Shown piece after piece: positions 1 through 6,048 of a stretch of 41,066 nt of DNA. A program made the translations under genes and the position numbers. Where the stretch lies: positions 1-41,066 of the forward strand of contig DASTPP010000204.1 of assembly GCA_035762175.1 (NCBI GenBank), in the 5' to 3' direction. The stretch is from DASTPP01 sp035762175 (GTDB lineage: Bacteria; Myxococcota_A; Polyangia; Polyangiales; Polyangiaceae). Positions within the stretch are counted from its first letter, which is position 1, and each line of letters begins with the position of its first letter. The notes beneath the pieces were generated by a model that did no database searches, was not told the origin of the DNA, and saw nothing but the letters and a program-made list of their open reading frames with translations.

Positions 1-99
1 CGAAGTCGCTACGCGCCCAAGCGGCTGCGGCGAACGGCGCCCGAGCGCTGGATGTGGGAGCAGTCGGTGGGGCGCGAACGCCCGAAAGAAGCCGCTTGA
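1..99 (+). CDS. C-terminal end of an unknown protein (partial)
   Basis: Frame 1 is open from the window edge for 32 codons and ends with TGA at 97-99. The visible tail is basic and contains a W-M-W-E-Q segment followed by R-E-R-P-K-E-A-A at the C terminus. Codon use is only partly GC3-biased (CGA, AGT, AAA and GAA occur), so it could be a real gene end or a chance open frame. No family can be assigned from 32 residues. Confidence 0.35.
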   Translation, partial: RSRYAPKRLRRTAPERWMWEQSVGRERPKEAA

Positions 100-295
100 A
101 CGCCGCTACGTGAACGGCATTGGGCTTCAGCCGGGGGCAGCATTTTGAAACACCCTCTCGACGTCCGGGGCAGCCCGCTCAGCCCCCGCGCCCCGGGGCC
201 GGCGCCGTTCGGGCTACGCGCTCAGCCCGCGCGACCTCGCCGGCCGGGGCGCCTCGCCCGCCCTCGCCCCGCGCGACCTCGCCGCCATGCTCGCC

Positions 296-1126
296 TCACG
301 CCGAGGTGCCCGCGGGGGGCTGCGCCACGACCGGCGGCGCCCCCGCGGGCGGCGAACCGACCGGCGGCGCCCCCGCGGGCGGCGACACGACCGGCGGCGC
401 GCCGGCGGGCGGCGTCGCGGGCGGCGCCTCGGCCCCGCCCTGCTTCGGCGCGCGCTTGCGCCTGGCCAGGCCGAGCAGCACCAGCAGATCGCGCCGGCGA
501 ATCAGCGCCCGCGCCATCTCGGACCAGTCTTCGAACCAGGCGTGCAGCGCGATGAGATCGCTCTTGTGCTGCTCCTGGCTCGGCGAGTCGCCCACGCCTT
601 GCGTCGACACGGCCGTCCGCGCGACGCGCACGAGCTCGCGCAGCCGCCGGCGCTCGGCCCGGGTGATGCCGCGCTTCTCGAGCGTCTCGAGCGCGGCGTG
701 GTCGGCCTCGCGCGTGCCCTCGCGCTCGGGCGCGCTCTCGAGCGCGTCGAGCCGGTCGAGCAGCGTCGAGACCGTCAGGACGGCCTCGGGGCCCGCCGCC
801 GGCTCGAGGCCCTCGAACACGAAGGCGTCTTGCTCGGGGTGCAGGTGCGCGAGCGCCGCGTGGCCGATGCGGAAGCCCCGCTCGTCCCAGGCGTCGAGTT
901 CGGCGATGGCCTTGCGCACGACCGCGTCGTTCGACGCCACGGGCTTGCTCGGACGGCCCTTCGAGACCTTGTCGAGCAGTTGCCAGCCGTGATCGTGCAC
1001 CTCGGGCGTGTAGCCGTGCGCCTCGAGCACCGAACGAATCTCGGTGCGCTGGGCCACGGCCCGCAAGAAACGGAACGTACGAACGGGGGCCGCTTCGAGA
1101 ACTTCGTAAGAAACTTCTTTCTTCAT
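296..1126 (-). CDS. Hypothetical protein with Pro/Ala decapeptide-repeat tail
   Basis: I do not recognise the family. The 276-residue product begins MKKEVSYEVLEAAPVRTFRF. Residues 1 to about 225 are a charged, predicted mainly helical region with no signal peptide or membrane segment. The last 45 or so residues are low-complexity Pro/Ala repeats of the type SPPAGAPPVV, matching three 30-bp DNA repeats. The ATG at 1126 is chosen because AGGAGAAAGG lies just upstream. The frame stays open to a GTG at 1393, but that extra segment is basic low-complexity sequence and I leave it out. The role is unknown; the tail could be a flexible linker or a surface tether. Confidence 0.75.
   Translation of the reverse strand: MKKEVSYEVLEAAPVRTFRFLRAVAQRTEIRSVLEAHGYTPEVHDHGWQLLDKVSKGRPSKPVASNDAVVRKAIAELDAWDERGFRIGHAALAHLHPEQDAFVFEGLEPAAGPEAVLTVSTLLDRLDALESAPEREGTREADHAALETLEKRGITRAERRRLRELVRVARTAVSTQGVGDSPSQEQHKSDLIALHAWFEDWSEMARALIRRRDLLVLLGLARRKRAPKQGGAEAPPATPPAGAPPVVSPPAGAPPVGSPPAGAPPVVAQPPAGTSA
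327..420. repeat. 30-bp tandem repeat coding the Pro/Ala tail
   Basis: The motif GACCGGCGGCGC starts at 329, 359 and 389, giving three 30-bp units. On the minus strand each encodes one PPAGAPPV-type decapeptide. Because the period is a multiple of three, copy-number change would lengthen or shorten the tail without a frameshift. Confidence 0.8.
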
Positions 1127-1270
1127 GGTCCTTTCTCCTCGGTGGTCAGCGACGAGCCGGCCGGGCTGGCCAGCACCGAGGCCGAACGCCCCCCTGGGCG
1201 CCCCCCTCGACCGGCAACGACTCGTTTCAATTGTCCCCTCGGCCAGCCCCCGGGCCGGTTGCTTCGAGAC

Positions 1271-1294
1271 CGACCCTCGGGTCGACTTTTTTTT
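1271..1294 (+). terminator. Hairpin plus T-run, intrinsic terminator-like
   Basis: CGACCC and GGGTCG form a 6-bp perfect stem (1271-1276 with 1279-1284). It is followed after two bases by eight consecutive T at 1287-1294, very unusual in this GC-rich sequence. It would stop plus-strand transcription, yet no convincing plus-strand gene lies between 100 and 1270. It may end an antisense or read-through transcript. Confidence 0.45.
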
Positions 1295-1436
1295 GGCGCG
1301 GCCGCCTGCCCCCTCTCGCACCCCTGCCCCGGGGCTTCGGCGAAGCTCGAAACGGCCAGTCTTCTGCCTTCGCCCGCCCGCAGTGGCGCCCACGACCGAA
1401 GGGGGGGCCCTCCTTTAAATTACATACGGATGAGAG

Positions 1437-1487
1437 GCCTGACCCCGAGGCGCGGGGAGCAAGCCTGACCCCGAGGCGCGGGGAGCA
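1437..1487. repeat. Two 25-bp direct repeats
   Basis: Identical 25-bp copies occupy 1437-1461 and 1463-1487, period 26 bp. Each contains a CCCCG...CGGGG dyad. They sit just upstream of the 20/21-bp array and are not part of a convincing reading frame. Confidence 0.85.
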
Positions 1488-1528
1488 CACCGCGCCAGGC
1501 CCCGACCGCACCCCCGGGGAGTGACCGC

Positions 1529-1690
1529 GTGCGCAGGGCCATGGTCGCGTGCATCAACACGTGGCCATGTGCGCAGGGCCATGGCCACGTGCGCAGGGCC
1601 ATGGCCACCCGGCCACGGCCCATGGCCACGTGCGCAGCGCCATGGCCACCCGGCCACGTCGCATGGCCACATGCGCAGGGTCGTGGCCAT
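1529..1690. repeat. Array of eight 20/21-bp iteron-like units
   Basis: Units start at 1529, 1549, 1569, 1589, 1609, 1630, 1650 and 1671. The consensus is GTGCGCAGGGCCATGGCCAC; six units are 20 bp and two diverged units (1609 and 1650) are 21 bp. The consensus holds two self-complementary cores, TGCGCA and GGCCATGGCC. A 20-21 bp period is about two helical turns, so bound proteins would lie on one DNA face. All six frames read low-complexity peptides, so the array looks non-coding. Confidence 0.8.
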
Positions 1691-1704
1691 CGCGCCATTT
1701 GTTC

Positions 1705-1746
1705 GAAGGCTTACGCCACGTTCGAGAAGGCTTACGCCACGCTCGG
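1705..1746. repeat. Two 21-bp direct repeats
   Basis: Copies at 1705-1725 and 1726-1746 share GAAGGCTTACGCCACG and differ at two positions near their ends. They lie 14 bp after the eight-unit array and have a matching helical period, so they may belong to the same locus. Confidence 0.8.
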
Positions 1747-2123
1747 CAAGCCTCTGCTCTTGGTGCCCGATACAGCAGAGGCAGAACACCAGCCCTCTGG
1801 GCGGCATGGTGGGGCCTCGATGGCGTTAGAAGCGATAGTTTCTGCCCCCGCGGGTGGCCTTCCATGGCGGTAGCGGGGCCCGGCAGAGCGCCGGGCGGGC
1901 CCGAGGGAGGGCGCCGGGGCGTTCGCGGACGCGAGCGTAAGCCTCCCCGACTTTGGGCGCCGAGCCCGCCGCCTGCTCCCTCGTCGGGTGCCGGGCGACA
2001 TTCGCTTCGACGGCGAGCGCGTCGAGTACGGCGAGGGCTCGAGCTTCGCACCGTACCCGACGTGCGCGGGGGCACGTGGCGGCCGCCGGCCTGCGTCAAC
2101 GGGCTCGTGGGCCGTGGTATGAA
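1747..2123. other. Remainder of gene-poor stretch, with one hairpin
   Basis: This is the right-hand part of the roughly 1-kb region between the hypothetical gene and the Ig-like gene. It holds a GCCCGGC/GCCGGGC hairpin at 1878-1896 resembling hairpins in the 5789 and 11089 islands. A GC3-biased frame from GTG 1988 to TGA 2122 is listed separately. I see no other gene here. Confidence 0.5.
1988..2122 (+). pseudogene. Possible short ORF or gene remnant before the Ig-like gene
   Basis: A 44-residue frame from GTG 1988 has GC3-biased codons in its first half and reads MPGDIRFDGERVEYGEGSSF near the start. Its composition looks protein-like, unlike the other frames here. Its TGA (2120-2122) is one base before the ATG of the downstream gene. 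It could be a tiny coupled gene or the end of a decayed gene: the frame is open upstream only to a TAG at 1871. Function unknown. Confidence 0.25.
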
Positions 2124-2942
2124 ATGCGAATGCGCCGCGCCGCCTTCGCCCCGAGGCTCGCCCCGGCCTTGGCTGCCGCGGCGACCACGCTAGCGGCGCC
2201 GGGCGGTCCGGGCGAGCGCGAGGCGGGGGCCTGCTCGTGCATGGGGCCGAGGCTGACGTTGCTCTCGCCCGAGCGGGTCGACAACGCTCCGGTCAACGCG
2301 CGGGTGCGCGCCGAGGTGCCCGCGAGCCGGTTGCCGGGCAGTGCGGCGAACAAGCTCGTGTTGAGGGCGGTGGGGGGCGCCGAGGTGGCGGTGACGATGC
2401 GCACGTTCGCGCCGGGCGGGCGGGTCGAGGTGGTCGAGCTCGTGCCCCGGGCGTCGCTCGAGCCCTCGACGCGCTACGAGGTCGCGTTCGTCGACCCCGA
2501 GCAGTACCCCTCGACGATCGTGTTCGGCACCTTCCGCACGGGCGGCGCGGCCGACACGACGCCGCCGCGCCTCGGGCGGCTCGGCCCGGCGTCCGCACAC
2601 CGGAGCAAGCGGGCCGGCGGCGGCTCGTGCCAGATCGCGGGCCCCTGGGTGGTCGTCGAGGGCGTCCGCGCGGACGACCCCGACCGGGCCGGGGCGCAGC
2701 TCTCGTTCGGGGTCTGGCTGGGCGACGCGTCGGGCGGCATCGACGCCTCGAAGCCGCCGACGACGATCGTCTCGGCGTCGCGCCGGGTGCTCCACGTGGG
2801 GCGCACCTCGCTCTGCGATCCGCACGACTTTCCGCTCCCCAAGGCCGGGCCGATCTGGCTCGGCATCGCGGCGCTCGACGAGGCGGGCAACGCGAGCCCG
2901 CTGCGCCGGGTGCGGGTCAACATGGCGGGGCGACGACGTTGA
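2124..2942 (+). CDS. Exported protein with SbsA-like Ig domain
   Basis: The 272-residue product begins with a basic n-region (MRMRR) and an Ala/Leu-rich hydrophobic stretch to about residue 25, consistent with a signal peptide. Residues 43-142 match the pattern of SbsA Ig-like (Big_5) domains: a LLSP..V opening, alternating strands, L-x-P-S-T-R-Y-E-V, then FGTFRTG. DTTPP opens a second beta-rich region ending near 268 with a second Ig-like finish (LDEAGNASPLRRVRV). Such domains are usually structural modules of surface or periplasmic proteins. The next gene probably starts at a TTG overlapping this TGA, which suggests translational coupling. ATG 2124 is preferred; there is no clear Shine-Dalgarno sequence. 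Confidence 0.75.
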   Translation: MRMRRAAFAPRLAPALAAAATTLAAPGGPGEREAGACSCMGPRLTLLSPERVDNAPVNARVRAEVPASRLPGSAANKLVLRAVGGAEVAVTMRTFAPGGRVEVVELVPRASLEPSTRYEVAFVDPEQYPSTIVFGTFRTGGAADTTPPRLGRLGPASAHRSKRAGGGSCQIAGPWVVVEGVRADDPDRAGAQLSFGVWLGDASGGIDASKPPTTIVSASRRVLHVGRTSLCDPHDFPLPKAGPIWLGIAALDEAGNASPLRRVRVNMAGRRR

Positions 2943-4264
2943 GGCGGGCGGCGGGCGCTCCGGGCGGGGCGGTCGCGGCGCGCGGGGCGGCGGGCGCTTC
3001 GGGCGTGGTGGTTGCGGCGCGCGGGGCGGCGGGCGCTCCGGGCGTGGTGGTTGCGGCGCGCGGGGCCGCGCTCGCGCTCGGCGCGGCGCTCGCGGCCTGC
3101 GGGGGCGGCGGGTCGGGGGGCGAGGGCCAACCGGTGCTGGTGCCGGCGGCGCCGCCGGCCTCGGGCGAGCCTTCGCCGAGGGCGCGCGGGGCCGGGCCCG
3201 GCGAGGGGCTCGCTGAGGCGGCGTACGAGCTCGCCATCGGGGTCACGCTCGCCTGCGCCCGCGTGAGCGGGCGGGTTCATTGCGGGGCGCTCGACCCCGA
3301 GCGACCCCTGACCGCCGAGCCCCCGCTCGCGGGCCTCGACGACGCGGTGAGCGTGGCGCTGGGGCGCGGCTACGGGGGCGGCTTCGGGTGCGTGGCGACG
3401 AGGCGGGGGGGGGTCTCTTGCTTCGGCAAGAACTCGCAGGGGCAGCTCGGCGCCGGCCTGCGGGCCGAGCAGAGCGAGCGGCCGGTGCCGGTCACGGGCC
3501 TGTCGGGCGCGCGGCGCGTGGTCGCGGGCGATCTGCACGCCTGCGCCCTGCTCGAGGGAGGCCCGGTCAAGTGCTGGGGCTTCAACGCCTCGGGGCAGGT
3601 CGGCAGCCCCGTCAGCTACGAGGCCGCGGCGCGCGAGCTGGTCGCCCCCTTCGAGGTGGCGGCGGCCAAGGGGGCCTCGCAGATCGCGCTGAGCCGCTCG
3701 GCGAGCTGCGCCCTCGTCGACGCGGGCGATCTGGTGTGCTGGGGCGAGCTGCCGGTGTCGGGGCCGCCCCCGCGCCCGGGCAAGCGGGGCGTGCCGCCGC
3801 GGCGGCTCGCCGAGACGGCGGGCTTCAGCGATCTGGGGGCCGGCGAGGGGGGGTTCTGCGGGGTGCGGCAGGGCGAGGCGCTCTGCTGGGGCGAGCTCGG
3901 GCCGATCTTGGCGGGGCGCTACGGGGTGCAGACGCCGCAGCACCCGCTCGGGTTGACGCGCGTCAAGCGCGTGCGGCTCGGGCAGCTGCACGCCTGCGCC
4001 CTGCACGACGACGGGCGCGTCTCGTGCTGGGGGCTCAACTCGAACGGCGAGCTCGGGCGGGGGGCGAGCTCCGAGGGGTACGAGCCGCTCGGGCCCGAGG
4101 CGGTGCGGGGGCTGCCGCCCGCGGTCGATCTGGTGGTCGGCGGGTCGATCTCGTGCGCCATCACGGCCAAGCGCGAGGTTTACTGCTGGGGACGCTGGCC
4201 CATCTCCGGCGAGCGGGAGCCGCGCAAGGAGCCGCGGCCGATCAAGGTGCGCGCCTTCGAGTGA
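2939..4264 (+). CDS. RCC1-repeat beta-propeller lipoprotein
   Basis: From Cys54 on, this looks like a secreted RCC1-type seven-bladed propeller. About seven repeats end in C-W-G or similar (SCFGKNSQGQLG, KCWGFNASGQVG, VCWGEL, LCWGEL, SCWGLNSNGELG, YCWGRW), each preceded by a G-x-x-x-x-C-A-L-type strand. Bacterial RCC1 proteins of this kind are usually extracytoplasmic with unknown ligands. The lipobox LAAC precedes the mature protein. Two starts are possible: TTG 2939, overlapping the upstream TGA, or GTG 3044, which leaves an ordinary 18-residue lipoprotein signal. With the TTG start the leader is lengthened by 13-residue repeats (VVVAARGAAGAPG type). The stop codon lies in a roughly 32-bp tandem repeat. 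Start uncertain, family confident. Confidence 0.8.
   Translation: MRRAAGAPGGAVAARGAAGASGVVVAARGAAGAPGVVVAARGAALALGAALAACGGGGSGGEGQPVLVPAAPPASGEPSPRARGAGPGEGLAEAAYELAIGVTLACARVSGRVHCGALDPERPLTAEPPLAGLDDAVSVALGRGYGGGFGCVATRRGGVSCFGKNSQGQLGAGLRAEQSERPVPVTGLSGARRVVAGDLHACALLEGGPVKCWGFNASGQVGSPVSYEAAARELVAPFEVAAAKGASQIALSRSASCALVDAGDLVCWGELPVSGPPPRPGKRGVPPRRLAETAGFSDLGAGEGGFCGVRQGEALCWGELGPILAGRYGVQTPQHPLGLTRVKRVRLGQLHACALHDDGRVSCWGLNSNGELGRGASSEGYEPLGPEAVRGLPPAVDLVVGGSISCAITAKREVYCWGRWPISGEREPRKEPRPIKVRAFE
2944..3079. repeat. 39-bp repeats in the RCC1 lipoprotein leader
   Basis: Two nearly identical 39-bp units and a partial third contain GCGGCGCGCGGGGC(G/C)GCG. The GTGGTGGTTGCGGCGCG core occurs at 3005 and 3044, and a diverged GCGGTCGCGGCGCG copy lies one period upstream. 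They encode 13-residue repeats in the signal-peptide region, and the hydrophobic core of the predicted lipoprotein signal is the last, diverged copy. Confidence 0.75.
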
Positions 4265-4350
4265 GGCGCGGGCGGCGGGGGCGCGCCTGCGCGTGAGGCG
4301 CGGGCGGGGGGCGTGCCCGCGAAGGAGGCGCGGGCGGCGGGGGCGCGCCT
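4261..4350. repeat. 30-32 bp tandem repeat spanning a stop codon
   Basis: The core GAGGCGCGGGCGG occurs at 4263, 4295 and 4325. The TGA of the RCC1 gene (4262-4264) lies inside the first copy. The rest of 4351-4494 shows no gene. Confidence 0.75.
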
Positions 4351-4494
4351 CACAATTCGCGGTAGGCGCCGGGCGCGCCCGTGGTGGGACAAGGCCCACC
4401 TTGCGCGGGCCGGAGAGATGGCCGAGGCTTGTCGACCTCGCGCGGGGCCAGACGCACGGCGTGAGGCCGGGCCGTCGCGCGCGCGCCGAAAGCC

Positions 4495-4956
4495 ATGACA
4501 CCACACCCGGTCATTCGAGACGCCGTCGAGTCGCTCTGCAGTCTCTTCGCCGAGGGCGGCTACTCGCTGACGCCCGTCATCGACCTCGGCACGCTCGTCG
4601 TGAACGCCGACGGCAAGGTCGACGAGAGCGAGCTCGAGATGCTGCGCTACCTCTACCACGCGCTGCTGGGCTCGCAGATGGGCCCCGACACGGTGCGGCA
4701 CCTGATGCGCTCGAGCCTCGACGTGATGGGCGAGGTCGGCGTGCAGGCGCGCGCCCGGCTCATCGCCGAGATCTTGCTCGACTGCGACGCGGTCGAAGAG
4801 GGCCTGACGGTGGCGCTCGGGGTCGCGTTCGCGAGCGAGGGGCTCGCCGACTCGGAGCGGGCGCTCATCGCGTCGATCGCCAACGCGGCGGGCGTGTCGT
4901 CGGGGCGGCTCGAAGAGCTGATCGACGAGGTGCGCACCTCGGTGGGGGCCTCGTGA
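4495..4956 (+). CDS. TerB-like helical protein
   Basis: The 153-residue product is all-helical with no signal or membrane segment. Residues 37-50 (NADGKVDESELEML) are the signature of TerB / tellurite-resistance-like domains, where an acidic D-G-x-V-x-x-x-E turn opens the helical bundle. A second half repeats the theme (EGLADSERALIASIANAAGV). TerB-like proteins are often coupled to membrane or stress functions and may bind metal through the acidic turn; the exact role is not predictable. Ten bases separate it from the downstream HAMP gene, so the two probably form an operon. No Shine-Dalgarno sequence is visible at ATG 4495. Confidence 0.75.
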   Translation: MTPHPVIRDAVESLCSLFAEGGYSLTPVIDLGTLVVNADGKVDESELEMLRYLYHALLGSQMGPDTVRHLMRSSLDVMGEVGVQARARLIAEILLDCDAVEEGLTVALGVAFASEGLADSERALIASIANAAGVSSGRLEELIDEVRTSVGAS

Positions 4957-4966
4957 GGGCCGAGGC

Positions 4967-5728
4967 ATGAGCGCCCCTCCCACCAGCCGCCGCGCCGGGG
5001 GGGGCGGCCGAAAGCAACGGCGCGTCCGGCATTACCTGCTCGATCCGCGCTTCCAGCTCAAGTATACCGGGCTCCTGGTCGGCGCCGTGCTGGCCGTGAT
5101 GACCGCGCTCGGCGTCGTCATCTGGCAGCTCGGCAACGCGGCGGCCGAGGGCGCGCGCTTCGCCGCGACGCAGGCCGAGATGGCCCTGAAAGAGTCGCAC
5201 ACGAGCTCGCGCATCGTGCGCATGAACGCGCTCGCCGCCGCCGCCGACAGCCCCGACCTGGTCAAGGCCCTCGAGGCCGAGCTCGCGCAGACCGACCGGC
5301 AGGCCGAAGAGAACCTCGCCAAGGTGAAGGCGCACCGCGACGCCGTCGAGCGCGACCGCGAGCGGCTGCTCAACGCGCTCGCCTTCACGGGCCTGTCGCT
5401 GCTCGTCTTGCTCACCGCGATCGGCATCTTCATCACGCACCGCATCGTCGGGCCGGTCTTCAAGATGAAGCGGCTCTTGCGCCAGGTCGGCTCGGGGCGG
5501 CTCGTGGTGCGCGAGCGGCTGCGCCGGGGCGACGAGCTCGGCGACCTCTTCGAGACCTTCTTGCAGATGACGCTCTCGCTCAAGTCGCTGCAGGCCGACC
5601 GGGTGGCGACGCTCGACTCGATCATCAAGGGGCTCGAGGCCTCGGGGCAGGCGCCCGAGACGCTCGCGCGGCTGCGCGAGCTGCGCGCGCAGCTGCAGCT
5701 GACGCTGGGCGACGAGGCGGGGGGCTGA
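4967..5728 (+). CDS. Two-TM membrane protein with HAMP domain
   Basis: Of 253 residues, 1-33 are basic and cytoplasmic. Residues 34-54 form TM1, 55-135 a short helical periplasmic segment, 136-157 TM2, and 158-210 a HAMP domain (HRIVGPVFKMKRLLRQVGSG, then the D-E-L-G-D-L-F-E motif). A short helical tail follows, with no kinase, methyl-accepting or cyclase domain. HAMP domains relay conformational signals across the membrane, so the partner must be another protein, perhaps the adjacent TerB-like product. The stop codon sits at the edge of a 25-bp tandem repeat. The topology is clear; the role is not. Confidence 0.8.
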   Translation: MSAPPTSRRAGGGGRKQRRVRHYLLDPRFQLKYTGLLVGAVLAVMTALGVVIWQLGNAAAEGARFAATQAEMALKESHTSSRIVRMNALAAAADSPDLVKALEAELAQTDRQAEENLAKVKAHRDAVERDRERLLNALAFTGLSLLVLLTAIGIFITHRIVGPVFKMKRLLRQVGSGRLVVRERLRRGDELGDLFETFLQMTLSLKSLQADRVATLDSIIKGLEASGQAPETLARLRELRAQLQLTLGDEAGG

Positions 5729-5776
5729 GGGAGCTCGGGGGTTCAGGGGCCGAGGGAGCTGGGGGGTTCAGGGGCC
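5727..5776. repeat. Two 25-bp tandem repeats at a gene end
   Basis: Copies at 5727-5751 and 5752-5776 share GAGGGAGCT and GGGGGTTCAGGGGCC and differ at one base. A partial third copy follows. The TGA of the HAMP gene (5726-5728) overlaps the first copy. Confidence 0.8.
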
Positions 5777-5788
5777 GAGGGGCTGAGC

Positions 5789-6014
5789 GCCCCCGACTGA
5801 AGTCGGGGGCACGGCGTACCCCGTTCGTACGGACCGCAAAGCCCACCCCTCGTTGGGGGTGGGCTCGCGCGCCGCGAGCGGCTTCGCACGCTCGCCCGGG
5901 GGCCAAAGCCCGCGGGAGCCCGGCCCCAACGGAGGCCGGGCTTGGCGCGCCGGCCCGGCCCGAAGCCGCGCGACACGAAGGGGTGAAACGGTGCCCCCGA
6001 CTTCAGTCGGGGGC
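5789..6014. repeat. Structured repeat island bounded by matching palindromes
   Basis: This 226-bp island starts and ends with near-identical 22-bp palindromes of arms GCCCCCGACT/AGTCGGGGGC (5789-5810, loop GA; 5993-6014, loop TC). Inside are a GCCCACCCC/GGGGTGGGC hairpin (5841-5864) and a GCCCGGCC/GGCCGGGC hairpin (5918-5941). The layout resembles composite REP/BIME elements or a small MITE. The outer palindromes belong to a family with further copies at 8951 and 11411. It fills most of the gap before the M16 gene; no gene is seen inside. Confidence 0.65.
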
Positions 6015-6037
6015 AAACGCCGCCCGAGGCGTGCCAG

Positions 6038-6043
6038 TATGGG
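6038..6043 (+). promoter_or_regulatory. Weak -10-like hexamer before the M16 gene
   Basis: TATGGG ends 5 bases before ATG 6049, and no Shine-Dalgarno sequence is visible. It is one of a series of such hexamers suggesting leaderless transcripts; by itself it is weak. Confidence 0.25.
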
Positions 6044-6048
6044 CCGCC

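Noticed and set aside
1127..1393. N-terminal extension of the hypothetical protein to a GTG at 1393
   Set aside because: The ATG at 1126 has a strong Shine-Dalgarno sequence; the extension is basic low-complexity sequence.
1415..1807. Minus-strand frame through the 20/21-bp array (about 130 codons)
   Set aside because: It encodes repetitive Trp/His/Ala peptides that simply follow the DNA repeat; no start with a ribosome site and no family.
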